Shown: positions 21,059-31,134 of the stretch, piece after piece
How positions within the stretch are numbered: position 1 is the first letter of the stretch
Layout of the letters: each line of letters begins with the position of its first letter
From: Amanita rubescens
Taxonomy: Eukaryota > Basidiomycota > Agaricomycetes > Agaricales > Amanitaceae
Length of the DNA stretch: 64,000 nucleotides
Direction: 5' to 3'
NCBI GenBank assembly: GCA_015039365.1
Contig: WION01000083.1
Location: 116,800 to 180,799, forward strand
Position numbers and translations under genes: made by a program
Notes under the pieces: generated by a model
Seen by the model: the letters and a program-made list of their open reading frames with translations, nothing else
Databases searched by the model: none
Told to the model about the DNA's origin: nothing

Positions 21059-21768
21059 TACATGGCAGAGTGACCGTAATCCACGCATTGTATGATACAT
21101 CGCATTGTATATTGTATAGCATATTCGAGTTGGCACATGTGCCTGTCAATCATTTTTTCTTCTGATCCCATACAAACGCCGGCGGAACGAATGGTTTGAC
21201 ACCTACGAAGACGGAAAATGAAAGGCCTTTCATGTAAAGGTTCACGTCACGCATATAACGTGGGGGCCCTCAACGATCCGACGGCTCGAGATGATCGAGT
21301 GGGATGAAACGCCATATTCAAAAGAATGGAAGCCGGCTGCACCCTCACGCCCTTCCCCTCAGATTCGCCATGTCTGGAAGGACTTGTATCAAACGCCAGA
21401 AGCCACCGATAACTCCTTAACCATTGGCATGCGATAAGAATACAATGTAATCATAACATTGGCTGAAAATTGCGTATTGGCACATCACTTGGGCTGCTGG
21501 GCGGGCCTGCAGTACTGATAAGGAGGAGATGATGGTGAGGAGGGCTTGAGCGGCTGCCGAAAGCAGCCGAGCCAATCAGAGCCGGCTCCAAATTTAGGCT
21601 CTGGCTCTGCTCCAAATCGGTTCTGCTGCCGGCCGCAGCCGAGCCGATGTCAACACTACACGATCGCGCACTGTACAGTCTGGTAACCAGAGTATATTCA
21701 AAATCAGTAGCTCAACGCCAATGGAAGAACAGCTGTAATGTAAAAGATAACTATTATTAATGGGGCCA
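21059..21768. other. Intergenic stretch with a dispersed repeat and a hairpin
   Basis: Positions 21253-21477 match 35610-35856 (see repeat entry). At 21551-21569 a perfect 7-bp hairpin (CGGCTGC, loop CGAAA, GCAGCCG) precedes a GC-rich tract of repeated GCCGAGCC-like words up to about 21650. No gene is supported. Confidence 0.6.
21253..21477 (+). repeat. Dispersed repeat, copy 1
   Basis: Shares long stretches with 35610-35856 in the same orientation, including ACGTGGGG..CCCTCAACGA near the left end, ATTCAAAAGAATGG in the middle and TAATCATAACATTGGCTGAAA at the right. It has several small deletions relative to copy 2. No terminal inverted repeats or coding capacity were seen, so it may be a fragment of a larger element. 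Confidence 0.65.
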
Positions 21769-22742
21769 TCAGCCGCGGTGGGGGGGGTATCCGCCATGTG
21801 GGGGTGGGGGGAATCCACTATATGGGTACTGTCCCTGAGGGTGTTGTGAGTACTGTCTCTGTGGTTGTTGACCTTGTGGCTGGTATCCGTATTGGTGCTG
21901 CTGCTGTGGGTGGGGAGCCGGATGTTGGTGGTGTTGCTGAGGGTGTTGTGAGTGCTGTTGTTGACCTTGTGGTTGGTATCCGTATGGGTGCTGCTGCTGT
22001 GGGTGGGGGGCCGGATGTTGGCCGTGTTGCTGAGGAGGGTATTGATGTTGAGCATTGGGGTTATGTGGTGGCTGATAGCCGGCGTGGGTCGCAGCATCGT
22101 GTGCCGCCCTGTATGCGTTATACGGCGATTCTTCTGCCGCAACACCCGAATAACCGTGCCCGTCTGACGCAAACAATTTGAATAATACTAAGCTCCGAAA
22201 TAAAATGACTCCGAATAAAATTTAGACTCACAAACATCCCGCATCAGCTTTTCGGTGTCGGTGCGGTGCAGCTGATGTGGTATTTGGGCGTTCTCACCAA
22301 CTCGTCGCAAGTGGTCTACATGCACGTCCTGAGGGTTTCCGACAGCCATATAAGTCTGTGTACTAAATTGCTTGTCGGTATGCTGCGTATAATCCGCGGC
22401 AGGTACGACGTGGTCACGCATGTCAGCCGGGAAATAGGGGAAGCTACTGGTTGTAGCGACCACATTCGCATAACCGCCATAAGCATTGCTCGTTGAAACC
22501 ACAGGATGCGCAACTCTCTGACCCTGATGTGATCCACCCTGGGTAAAATAACCATTATCAGCTGACATTCCAGACATATATTCTGAATCGAGATTACATA
22601 CACTTTGATGTGTAAAGTGTTGTGGCTCAGTCCGGAACACTCGGCCAGCCTGAATGTCTTTCGGATCCACGGGGGCAGCATTGACCGAAAGGTATCCTGC
22701 GAAGATGACAGCCACATAAAAAATAAGGCGAGCTGAGAACAT
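21769..22742 (-). CDS. Secreted protein with a His/Pro/Gln/Tyr-rich repeat tail
   Basis: Exons 22742-22232 and 22163-21769, joined across a 68-nt GTGAGT...GTCAG intron, encode 301 aa. Residues 1-22 (MFSARLIFYVAVIFAGYLSVNA) form a signal peptide. The central 150 residues have no recognised domain. The C-terminal 100 residues are low complexity and contain a tandem repeat of about 40 aa (units beginning HPAPHPQQQH and containing YGYQPQGQQ), ending GGYPPHRG. Such repeats occur in cell-wall, hydrophilic matrix and effector proteins. The gene lies just upstream of the gypsy element, on the opposite strand. Confidence 0.65.
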
Positions 22743-23329
22743 ATTGAATATACGATTTCTAGTCGAAAGGAATGAGCATTTTCAGTAAGGAAACATAAAG
22801 TGGATACTGTACGGGAGACGAGGATTGGGAAATGCTTCTGGAGACCTGCACCAGGGAACAAAGACGACGATATAGAGAACCTGCTCTGAGGAACGTCGGT
22901 TGCACATTCTGCTGTTTATATAGCTGCGAGCTCCCTGCAAGAAGCACAGGAGTGGCGTTTCTGCAACCGGATCCGTCACGCACCATGTCTAGCAACTATT
23001 TTTGTGCCTGTCCCAGCGACCAACCTATCACGCGCCCAACGATGACACCTTTCAACAATAGCGACGGGAATCTATCAATGCACCGCTTGAAATTTGATTG
23101 ATTCCGAGGCTGAACGTAGTGGAGGCATCGGTCTTATGGGGGGGTTTTGATTCGCAGTGTAACGTCAGTTTAAGCGCCTGTCCCAAACATACCATAATAC
23201 TTGCCCGATCCCTGGTTCAAGCCCATCTGGCGACGCCAGCTCCCCCGCTCGCACTCTGACAGCTTCGGCTGCTCACGTTTGACTGCCACTCGAAGCACAT
23301 TTGTTTGGGGGGCGAGCTTGTCATCCCGC
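22743..23329. other. Promoter and flank before the gypsy insertion
   Basis: No coding region is supported. The part nearest 22742 should be the promoter of the secreted HPQ-rich protein. The stretch ends at the CCGC target site of the LTR retrotransposon. Confidence 0.5.
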
Positions 23330-24392
23330 TGTGGTAGGGACATTCGGCGTACCGATGCCCTACCGACTTTTCTATTTTTGGACATTTCCTATTTTTGACC
23401 TCACATACGATCGTGATCGTTTACTTCCTACGACGACAATTATTATATCTCTTTGACGACATTCGCTATCATCATCTACCTCATGCTATCCTCTCCAGGC
23501 TACTGACCACTATTTCAACTCGTTTGCGCTATCACTTCTCACGGTACAGCCACGTTGATGCCTCGTGCAAACTTTTCTCATACACATGTCCGTTATCTTG
23601 CCACGTCGTTACTTACCTATCTCCTCCTTTCACAGGTACTCTCAAGCCCTCGGACGACCATATTACTCAGTGAAGAACGACGGTTGACGACGATGGAAGG
23701 ATGAATGGTTTTGGCCGCACGTTTCCCTTTTCTCTTGCACTCCTTGATACTTCTGATCTCTCTTAGTTTATACGACGATCGTTTCTCTGACAACTCCTAC
23801 TATATCAAAAGAACCATCTCAGCAATACTATACAATACAGCCACTGCAAAGGAAAGCCGTCAATTCGATTCCCGGAGGGATGTACAAGGGATACCGCTAC
23901 CGAGCGTCGATCGAGCACCACGTCTGAGGGCAGCAGACGCAGAGTTTCTCTCCGCTGACCGTGTGCGACCCCGAGGCACTTCTCTTGGTTGGTTTGACGT
24001 GCCTACGAAGCAGGCTTCTTTTTCTTTTCTTCTCGATATTCTAAATTACTACAGATTTGACACCTGCCACTTACATTCCTACATACAGCCTAGGCCCCTC
24101 GGCGTGAGAGAATGCGCGCGAGGTATACTTCGTTTGTACGCGTTCGCAATCGCAATCAATCATCCTCTCTCTCTCTCTCGCATTTTTCTCTCTCTCAGAA
24201 ACTTTCTCTAAGCTCGTGAAACGACGACCGGCTCTAGTTAATCGACTTTCCCGTCAACAGTACGACGGCCTCGATAACAATACAGCCCCTTCTCGTCAAA
24301 TACGCGCTGAGCCTCCCTCAAACTCTCTTTGTCTCTATTTACGGAACTCTCACATTCCGCACTTTCACCCTTAGGTAGATCCCACGACGACA
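23330..24392 (+). repeat. 5' LTR of the gypsy element
   Basis: 1063 bp, begins TGTGGTAGGGAC and ends GACGACA (TG...CA). It matches 31135-32198 throughout. It contains a CT-rich microsatellite near 24164-24195. Small open frames inside it are shadows and appear in both LTRs. Confidence 0.95.
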
Positions 24393-24394
24393 AT

Positions 24395-24414
24395 TGGTGG
24401 ACACTGTGGGATCC
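24395..24414 (+). other. Primer-binding site
   Basis: TGGTGGACACTGTGGGATCC starts 2 nt after the 5' LTR and begins TGG, complementary to a tRNA CCA end. The priming tRNA was not identified. Confidence 0.7.
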
Positions 24415-24455
24415 ATCTTTTGCATCTCGAATCATAAACCATCGAAAAATCCGAA

Positions 24456-26891
24456 ATGTCCGACTCCAAAGCAACCTCTAAGGTCCTCAATATTCCTATG
24501 CCGACGCCAGGGACTTCTCAGGCCCCGTATTTCAAAGGTAAACGGGTATCTGACTTCTTAGAATCTCTTGAAGCGCACGCATTGGCTGCGCAAATTCCCT
24601 TGGACCAACTACCGACCTATGTCTTGCGATATTGCGACTCGAAAGTCAAACGTGTTATTGAAACTAATGCCGAATTTAGTGGAAAAGATTGGAAGGCCGT
24701 GAAGGCTCTTCTCGTCGACTTATATGGATCTAGCGACAAGGCACCCGTGTTGACAGCCGACAAGTTACGCGCCTGGATCAAAAAGCATGCCGAAGAAGCC
24801 TCGATTACTAGCCTTCGGGACGTTGATAAGTATTACCGCCAATTCTTGGCATTTTCCGCACCCCTCACGAGAGATAAAATGTTGCTTGATTACGAAGCTA
24901 ATCTTTTATTTTACAGGGGGATTCCAAAGCCACTTCGAGAAGTAATAAAGACAAAGATCGCGCCCGAAAAACAAAAAGTCAAAGCGGCACCAACGGTCAA
25001 GGAGACGCTGGGCTTCCTTCGACAAGAATTTGACGAGGAGGATATCGACGCCGAAATAGAAACAGCTGACTTGAATCTTTCCTCGGACGACTCGGACTTG
25101 GATGATAGCGACTCGGACGATGACAACTACAAAAAGAAAAGGAAAAGGAAGCATGACAAGAAGAAGAAGGACAAAAGCCGGTCCTCGAAGGTAGTCATTG
25201 AAGAAGAAAGGGAAACCGCGACTTCTGGTAGCCCGGCGATCGAAGAGCTAACGAGACAGATGAAGGATCTCATGATAAACCAGGCTAACTTTCAACAACA
25301 GATCGCTACCCAGCTCGCAAGCTCAAGTGAACGAAGATGTTTTCTATGCGACAAAACCGGCTCTCATAGGCTAGGTATTTCTAACTGTCCAGAGCTTCAA
25401 ACTCTGATTAGCGAGGGCTTCATCAAGTATAACGAGCAAGGGAAAATCGTAAAGAAAGATGGTTCACCTCTTCCGAGAGCGATGAACGGTAGCGGCGGCA
25501 TTGCAAAGATTCTACGCGACGAACGAACAGCGGACAGAGGTAAAATGAAAGAAGCTAACACAGCAGGAGTCGTATCCGGATCATCATACACAAACCATGT
25601 CGAGCTTTTGTTCGAAGGACGAAGCGTAATATCTGGCCAGAACACGGCATTTGGGAACAATAACATCGCTTTTCCAGTAACTCGGAGCCAACAAAACAGA
25701 AAAGACGCTCGAATGGACCCCTTGAAACGAGGCGCGCCAAAGGATAAGGCTCCCGAGATTCCTCCCGTTCCAGAAAGACGTCAGGCTAACAATTTACCTC
25801 CTCAGAAACCCCCGGCGACTCAAGATGTTCAAATGAAGGATCCCCCACCGCAATCGCGACCACATCCATCCAATACGGAGCAAGGATGGAAAGACCATGC
25901 GAGAACAAGAAAAGACAATGTACCGAAGCAAAACGATGAGGCGAACAAAGCTAAAGGCAACGGCTTCTATTTCTCATCTAACGTACAGGACTCAATCAAC
26001 AGTGACGAAGTTCAAGAACGAATACTCAACACGGAGGTAACGCTAACCCTTAAGGAAATCCTCGGCGTATCATCGGATCTTCAGAAGAGGTTCGGTAACC
26101 TCGTCAAAACGAAACGTGTCGAAAAACAACCTGCGAAGAATGCCTTAATCCTACAAGACTATCAGTACGACGAGGACCGCGAATATATGGCTAGAGTCAG
26201 CGAGACCATATGGATTAATCCGGACGAAGTTACCGATATACCTGATGTATCAGACGCGCCCTTCGTGTCAGCGAATACTCAGCTAAGCTTCGACTCATCA
26301 AACGATGTGGATGTTAATGTTGCAACACGATATGCTAATTCAGCTGTTCCTGTAGATATACCGAACACTTTGGCTTTCACGACAGGCCGTTTCGAGGCGC
26401 GTTTGGGAGGACACAAAGTCGTTTTCATGATCGACACTGGCTCAGAACTCAACTTAATCTCAGAAGCCTTCTATCGACGAACAAGTCTACCAATGGAATT
26501 GGATGGTGTACGATGGTCATTAAAGGGAGTTAACGGCGACGCGGTACCCTTAGTTGGCCTCTTGCGAAACGTTGAAGTGGAAGTCGGCAGTCATCGCTTC
26601 GATCACCATTTCTTCGTTAGCTCAGAGGGAACTGGGAACCAAGACGTAATCCTAGGTCAACCGTGGCTCATCTGGTACTCGGCGAATATCGGCTACACAC
26701 GAAAAGGATCAATGCTCGTAAAACTTTGGAAACACGGAGATTCGACGTGCGCAGACCATGGACGACGCAAACCCCCAACTATCGCTATTCAACTAGTCTC
26801 CTCCGACGTCACTTGTGGCCGTCATCCCATTAACTGTTCTACCAGAGTAGACGATGATTCGGAATCTGAAGATTGGGAGTCGGGAAACTGA
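24456..26891 (+). CDS. Gag-protease polyprotein of the gypsy element
   Basis: 811 aa. The N-terminal 180 residues are a capsid-like helical Gag domain (KVLNIPMPTPGTSQAPYFKG, DFLESLEAHA, VLRYCDSKVKRVIE). A highly acidic-then-basic linker follows. A zinc-knuckle variant CFLCDKTGSHRLGISNC lies near residue 295. The C-terminal part holds an aspartic protease with the active site FMIDTGSELNLIS (about residue 660) and the flap-side VILGQPWLI motif. The protease is therefore in the gag frame, and the rest of pol is reached only by frameshifting just before the stop. The frame is intact. Confidence 0.9.
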   Translation: MSDSKATSKVLNIPMPTPGTSQAPYFKGKRVSDFLESLEAHALAAQIPLDQLPTYVLRYCDSKVKRVIETNAEFSGKDWKAVKALLVDLYGSSDKAPVLTADKLRAWIKKHAEEASITSLRDVDKYYRQFLAFSAPLTRDKMLLDYEANLLFYRGIPKPLREVIKTKIAPEKQKVKAAPTVKETLGFLRQEFDEEDIDAEIETADLNLSSDDSDLDDSDSDDDNYKKKRKRKHDKKKKDKSRSSKVVIEEERETATSGSPAIEELTRQMKDLMINQANFQQQIATQLASSSERRCFLCDKTGSHRLGISNCPELQTLISEGFIKYNEQGKIVKKDGSPLPRAMNGSGGIAKILRDERTADRGKMKEANTAGVVSGSSYTNHVELLFEGRSVISGQNTAFGNNNIAFPVTRSQQNRKDARMDPLKRGAPKDKAPEIPPVPERRQANNLPPQKPPATQDVQMKDPPPQSRPHPSNTEQGWKDHARTRKDNVPKQNDEANKAKGNGFYFSSNVQDSINSDEVQERILNTEVTLTLKEILGVSSDLQKRFGNLVKTKRVEKQPAKNALILQDYQYDEDREYMARVSETIWINPDEVTDIPDVSDAPFVSANTQLSFDSSNDVDVNVATRYANSAVPVDIPNTLAFTTGRFEARLGGHKVVFMIDTGSELNLISEAFYRRTSLPMELDGVRWSLKGVNGDAVPLVGLLRNVEVEVGSHRFDHHFFVSSEGTGNQDVILGQPWLIWYSANIGYTRKGSMLVKLWKHGDSTCADHGRRKPPTIAIQLVSSDVTCGRHPINCSTRVDDDSESEDWESGN

Positions 26892-29800
26892 AGACGGGTG
26901 AACAGCCTAGGCTCGACGCTCGTCGAGGTCCACCCGTTCCTCACCTAGGGCGAAGTTTTCATTCCCTTGCTGGTTTTCTTGATCATAACGAGACTGATAA
27001 CTCTCTTTTAGAATGTTCTCCTCCCGAATCTTACGACGATATAATGCGGCAAGCGCTTTACGCCGCTCCCGAAGGTTCTACACCCTTATATACTCCTTGG
27101 ACTAACCGTGTTTTAGAAAATGAAAAGACTTATTTGTCGTATGGTGCTAGGAAGTACAAACCTGTCCATCGGAAAGTCAGACCAGTGCCGTCGTACATGC
27201 CTGACGCAAAAGGACAGGAATTCAAACCAATTCCTCTACCAGATATTTTTCCTCTCCCACTCGATCCTCCATCTATTGCTAACTTTAAAAGTACAGGTCG
27301 TCTAACAAAAGATCGACTTGACAAAATATTATCTCGCGTTCCCGAAGACTTCTTGAAACCCAGGGAAATCGACCTTCTTACTCACATTTTGCAAACTCGT
27401 CAGATGGCACTTGCTTTTGACGACCAAGAACGAGGTACCTTTTCTCCGAAATACTTTCCTGACTACGAAATTCCAGTTATCGAGCATACGCCATGGATCC
27501 AGCCACCCATCCGAATACCGAAGGCGATAGAAGACGAAGTTCGACGATTACTAATGGAGCAATTAAACGCTGGCAAATTTGAACACTCAACGGCTTCGTA
27601 TCGCTCAAGGATCTTTGCTGTCGAAAAGAAACCTGCTTCCGCTGGTCTACGGCTAGTAAACGACGTTCAGGAACTCAATAAGGTTACAGTCCGCGACTCA
27701 GCTTTGCCGCCAAGGCCCGACGACTTCGCCGAAAATGCTGTTGGTAGGGTTATATATGGTTTGGCTGATCTCTTCTCAGGATACGATGGCCGACGTCTCG
27801 CACTCAACTCAAGACCTTTGACGACGTTTGGTAGCATGATTGGTCCTCATAGACTGACGTCGCTTCCCCAAGGATTCACCAACTCTATGCCGGAGTTCCA
27901 ACGATGCGTCACTCACGTTATAGCGGAAGAAATTCCCAAATACGGCGACTGCTTTGTTGACGATATCGCGACTTATGGCCCATTCACTAGATATAACGAC
28001 ATGGAAGTCTCACCAGGTATCCGAAGGTTTGTGTACGAATACGCCACGACACTGGATAGGTTATTTGCACGTTTCGAAGCCGCAGGAATTACTGCATCAG
28101 GACGCAAACTTTATATTGCAACCCCAAAACTACACGTTGTCGGATCGGTCGTTTCTGCAGAAGGATGGCATCTAGCTCAAGGCCTCATCTCGAAAATAGA
28201 AAAATGGCCGACGCCGACTTCAGTATCTGACGTCAGAGCATTCCTCGGAACTGCGGGCGTTGGACGAAAATGGATAAGAAACTTTTCAATCATAGCTTTA
28301 CCCTTGACTCGGCTAACAAGAATTACAATTGTAGCATTTATATTTGAAGACGAAGAAGTACAAGCGTTCATTACATTGAAGCAGGCGATTACAAGCGCGC
28401 CGGTTCTTATTAAAATCAATTACGAGCTAGCCAAGCTGATCAGACCTCTTCCTAGGGACTCAGACGAGGGACTCGTTATCGTCGCAATTGACTCGTGTAA
28501 ACTCGGATCAGGGTGGGTCCTATACCAACAAATAGATGGACTAATCAAGCCAGCAATCTTTGGCTCGTGTACTTTCAACGAGACCGAATCACGTTATTCT
28601 CAACCCAAAGCAGAACTCTACGGTGTATTTCGAGCAGTCAAGAACTTGCGCCATCGGTTATGGGGACTTCATTTCCGAGTCGACGTTGATGCCAAGTTCC
28701 TTATCGAGATGATGGCCACACCCGACCTTCCTAATGCGCCCATGAATAGATGGATTGCCTTTCTCAACTTATTTGATTTCTACCTCAATTACGTGCCAGC
28801 AGAGAAGCACAAGGTTCCCGATGGCTTATCGCGTCGACCGAGAGCTGAAGACGACTCAGACGAAGAAGATGTGGACGAAGTTCTCGACAAGTTTGTAGGA
28901 AACGCGGTACTATATAATCGAGCAGTTAACGGCCGTATCCTGGACGCAACAGTACATGCTGGGACGCTTCTTATGGCATTTCGACGCCTCCCAATCACTC
29001 CTTACGCCACATTCAATACAAGCTCGGAATGCTCGGATATAACTTGGCTGACGGTGTCGGACGCGGTATCAAAATCGATAGTGTCCGAGTTTAATGACTC
29101 CGAGAACATTGGACTCAATGATGCTAACTCCCTTCTTGCCCTTTCTATGTTATGTTTCGTTGATCATCATTCATTTTATCCAGGAAAAGAATTTGAATTA
29201 AGAAAACTCGAAAAACGTGAAGTCTTGACATATCAACTTGGCTCGGACGAATTGGTCGAACTTGAAGTTTCGCTATACGCTCGAGCATACGCTGGCACTC
29301 CTCCTTCAGTTTCCTTTGATCCCGTTATTAATCAGACTAATCCGGCTCCTAGTATAGATTGCCTTCAAAAGCTTGATCATCGGCTCTTGTATTCCGACGT
29401 CAAAGATGAACCACCGACATGTACAGTTCATGCCTTTAGGGTTATGGAAGATGACGACCCCGGTTTCTGGGATGACTTAAAGCACTACCTAAAGACTATG
29501 GAACTTCCGAAGCGAGTTCGACGTTCCAAGGACGCCACTCGAAAGTTTATCCGACGCTCAAAAAGGTTCGTTCTCCACGACGAACGTCTATGGCTAACAG
29601 AAAAGGAGAAACCACCTCGACTGGTGGTTATCAACAAGAAACGCCGACGTGACTTGATTTCCGAGGCTCATAACGATACGGGTCATAGAGGTAGGGATAC
29701 AACATATAAGCTTCTAACCGACAGATTCTATTGGCCGAACATGTACGACGAAATCGCGTACTTTGTCAAATCCTGCAACGTTTGTCAACTCAGAAGCCGA

Positions 29801-31096
29801 CACAAACCAAAAGTACCCTTTGCGCCGACTTGGAATACAGCAATACTTCGACGCTTCGACTTGGATACCGTTCATATGGAAGACGGTTTCGGTGGCAAGC
29901 ACTTCTTACTACAAGCTATCGAACCTTCAATTAACTGGCCCGAGGCACGCGCGGCTGTCAAGAACGACTCGGCGACCTGGGCAAAATTCATTTACGAGGA
30001 TATCATATCCCGTTTCGGTTGTATTCCCGTTTTCGTCGTTGATAACGGTTCGGAATTCAAAGGCGTTACTGAAATTCTTTTCAAACAGTACGGAATCACA
30101 GTTATTTTCACTACAACTTATCACCCTGAAGGAAACGCGATTAATGAGCGCAGTCACCAGACCCTCGTTAACTCCATCCGGAAGTCATGTGGCAAGGACT
30201 CAAACAAATGGCCGCTTATGGTCCACGCGTGTTTATTATCGATGCGCTGTACGGCGACTAGGGTTACGGGTTACACACCCTATTACCTGCTTTACGGGAG
30301 ACATCCAATTCTCGCTTTCGATATTTCTGACAGGACATGGGATTTTTTAGATTGGCACCAAGTGAAAACCACGGAAGAACTGATCGCATTGCGAGCCCAA
30401 CAACTAGTCAAACGCGAAAAGGATCTCGTCATCGCACTCGAGCAGCAGAAGGAGTCACGAAAGAAAGCCGTCGATGATTTCAATAAGAAATATGAGAAAT
30501 ATATGGTTACTAACGATTTTGACATAGGTACATGGGTTCTAGTTCACGAGACATGGCTAGACGGCCAAAAAGGGAACAAGGGCGCCTTGCGCTGGTCAGG
30601 CCCTTACGTCGTCCACGAGAAGTTCAACAACAAGACTTATCGGCTCAGGGAAATCGACGGAACCGTTCGAAAAGAAACAATCGATAAGCATCGCCTCAAG
30701 ATCTTCTATTACAGACCCGACCACCAAACCATCAAGACGGTTTCCGGCACTCAGTACAACGTAGCGGCAGCAATCGAAACAGCTTCACCGGATGCGCATT
30801 CTATGCTTAATACCCTTTTCGGTAACGACTTTTCCGGCACTCAATATCCCCAATCCCTTGTCATCGGCAAAATCCTTACAACTCTAAACCCGACGCTTTC
30901 ACAATCATGTCGATTCACCACAGCTGGCACACGGAATTCAAGGCCACCGACATTCATTGACATCATGGAGCGCGACGCTTTCCTCGCTACTACCGGCACC
31001 ACTCTCGATAACGGCCGCATAAAAGTCAAAAAGATAACACAGTCCAACCTTGACGATTTGCAGCGCTGGACGCCCGATTTTCTACCTTGGTATTAG
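26873..31096 (+). CDS. Pol polyprotein of the gypsy element (RT, RNase H, integrase)
   Basis: Open frame of about 1407 codons with no ATG start; it overlaps gag by 19 nt in -1 and is made as a Gag-Pol fusion. RT motifs are LRLVNDVQELNKVT, SLPQGFTNSMPEFQR and CFVDDIATYG (catalytic FVDD, about residue 360). RNase H follows with VIVAIDSCKLGSGW and SQPKAELYGVFRA. Integrase has the HHCC zinc finger (HNDTGHRGRDTTYKLL to CNVC) and the DDE core in DTVHMEDG, FVVDNGSEFKG and the Glu of NAINERSHQ (about residue 1091). A GPY/F module (LRWSGPYVVHEKF) follows. No chromodomain is seen in the 150-residue tail. All catalytic residues are present. Confidence 0.92.
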   Translation: MGVGKLKTGEQPRLDARRGPPVPHLGRSFHSLAGFLDHNETDNSLLECSPPESYDDIMRQALYAAPEGSTPLYTPWTNRVLENEKTYLSYGARKYKPVHRKVRPVPSYMPDAKGQEFKPIPLPDIFPLPLDPPSIANFKSTGRLTKDRLDKILSRVPEDFLKPREIDLLTHILQTRQMALAFDDQERGTFSPKYFPDYEIPVIEHTPWIQPPIRIPKAIEDEVRRLLMEQLNAGKFEHSTASYRSRIFAVEKKPASAGLRLVNDVQELNKVTVRDSALPPRPDDFAENAVGRVIYGLADLFSGYDGRRLALNSRPLTTFGSMIGPHRLTSLPQGFTNSMPEFQRCVTHVIAEEIPKYGDCFVDDIATYGPFTRYNDMEVSPGIRRFVYEYATTLDRLFARFEAAGITASGRKLYIATPKLHVVGSVVSAEGWHLAQGLISKIEKWPTPTSVSDVRAFLGTAGVGRKWIRNFSIIALPLTRLTRITIVAFIFEDEEVQAFITLKQAITSAPVLIKINYELAKLIRPLPRDSDEGLVIVAIDSCKLGSGWVLYQQIDGLIKPAIFGSCTFNETESRYSQPKAELYGVFRAVKNLRHRLWGLHFRVDVDAKFLIEMMATPDLPNAPMNRWIAFLNLFDFYLNYVPAEKHKVPDGLSRRPRAEDDSDEEDVDEVLDKFVGNAVLYNRAVNGRILDATVHAGTLLMAFRRLPITPYATFNTSSECSDITWLTVSDAVSKSIVSEFNDSENIGLNDANSLLALSMLCFVDHHSFYPGKEFELRKLEKREVLTYQLGSDELVELEVSLYARAYAGTPPSVSFDPVINQTNPAPSIDCLQKLDHRLLYSDVKDEPPTCTVHAFRVMEDDDPGFWDDLKHYLKTMELPKRVRRSKDATRKFIRRSKRFVLHDERLWLTEKEKPPRLVVINKKRRRDLISEAHNDTGHRGRDTTYKLLTDRFYWPNMYDEIAYFVKSCNVCQLRSRHKPKVPFAPTWNTAILRRFDLDTVHMEDGFGGKHFLLQAIEPSINWPEARAAVKNDSATWAKFIYEDIISRFGCIPVFVVDNGSEFKGVTEILFKQYGITVIFTTTYHPEGNAINERSHQTLVNSIRKSCGKDSNKWPLMVHACLLSMRCTATRVTGYTPYYLLYGRHPILAFDISDRTWDFLDWHQVKTTEELIALRAQQLVKREKDLVIALEQQKESRKKAVDDFNKKYEKYMVTNDFDIGTWVLVHETWLDGQKGNKGALRWSGPYVVHEKFNNKTYRLREIDGTVRKETIDKHRLKIFYYRPDHQTIKTVSGTQYNVAAAIETASPDAHSMLNTLFGNDFSGTQYPQSLVIGKILTTLNPTLSQSCRFTTAGTRNSRPPTFIDIMERDAFLATTGTTLDNGRIKVKKITQSNLDDLQRWTPDFLPWY
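26882..26949 (+). promoter_or_regulatory. Programmed -1 ribosomal frameshift signal
   Basis: A slippery heptamer G GGA AAC at 26882-26888 lies in the gag frame immediately before the gag stop TGA (26889-26891); pol continues in the -1 frame. Five nt downstream a 7-bp stem (ACGGGTG 26894-26900 with CACCCGT 26931-26937) encloses a perfect 6-bp hairpin (CTCGAC 26912-26917 with GTCGAG 26922-26927, loop GCTC). CCTAGG at 26906-26911 could pair with CCTAGG at 26944-26949 to form a pseudoknot. Confidence 0.85.
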
Positions 31097-31134
31097 GTGG
31101 AAACGGGGACGTTTCCATTTAAGGCCCCAGCACC

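Noticed and set aside
23705..24211. Open frame of 168 codons inside the 5' LTR
   Set aside because: The same frame is broken in the 3' LTR and has no protein-like composition; it is LTR sequence.
26873..26875. TTG as an independent start for the gypsy pol frame
   Set aside because: Pol overlaps gag at a perfect slippery site, so a Gag-Pol fusion by frameshifting explains it better.
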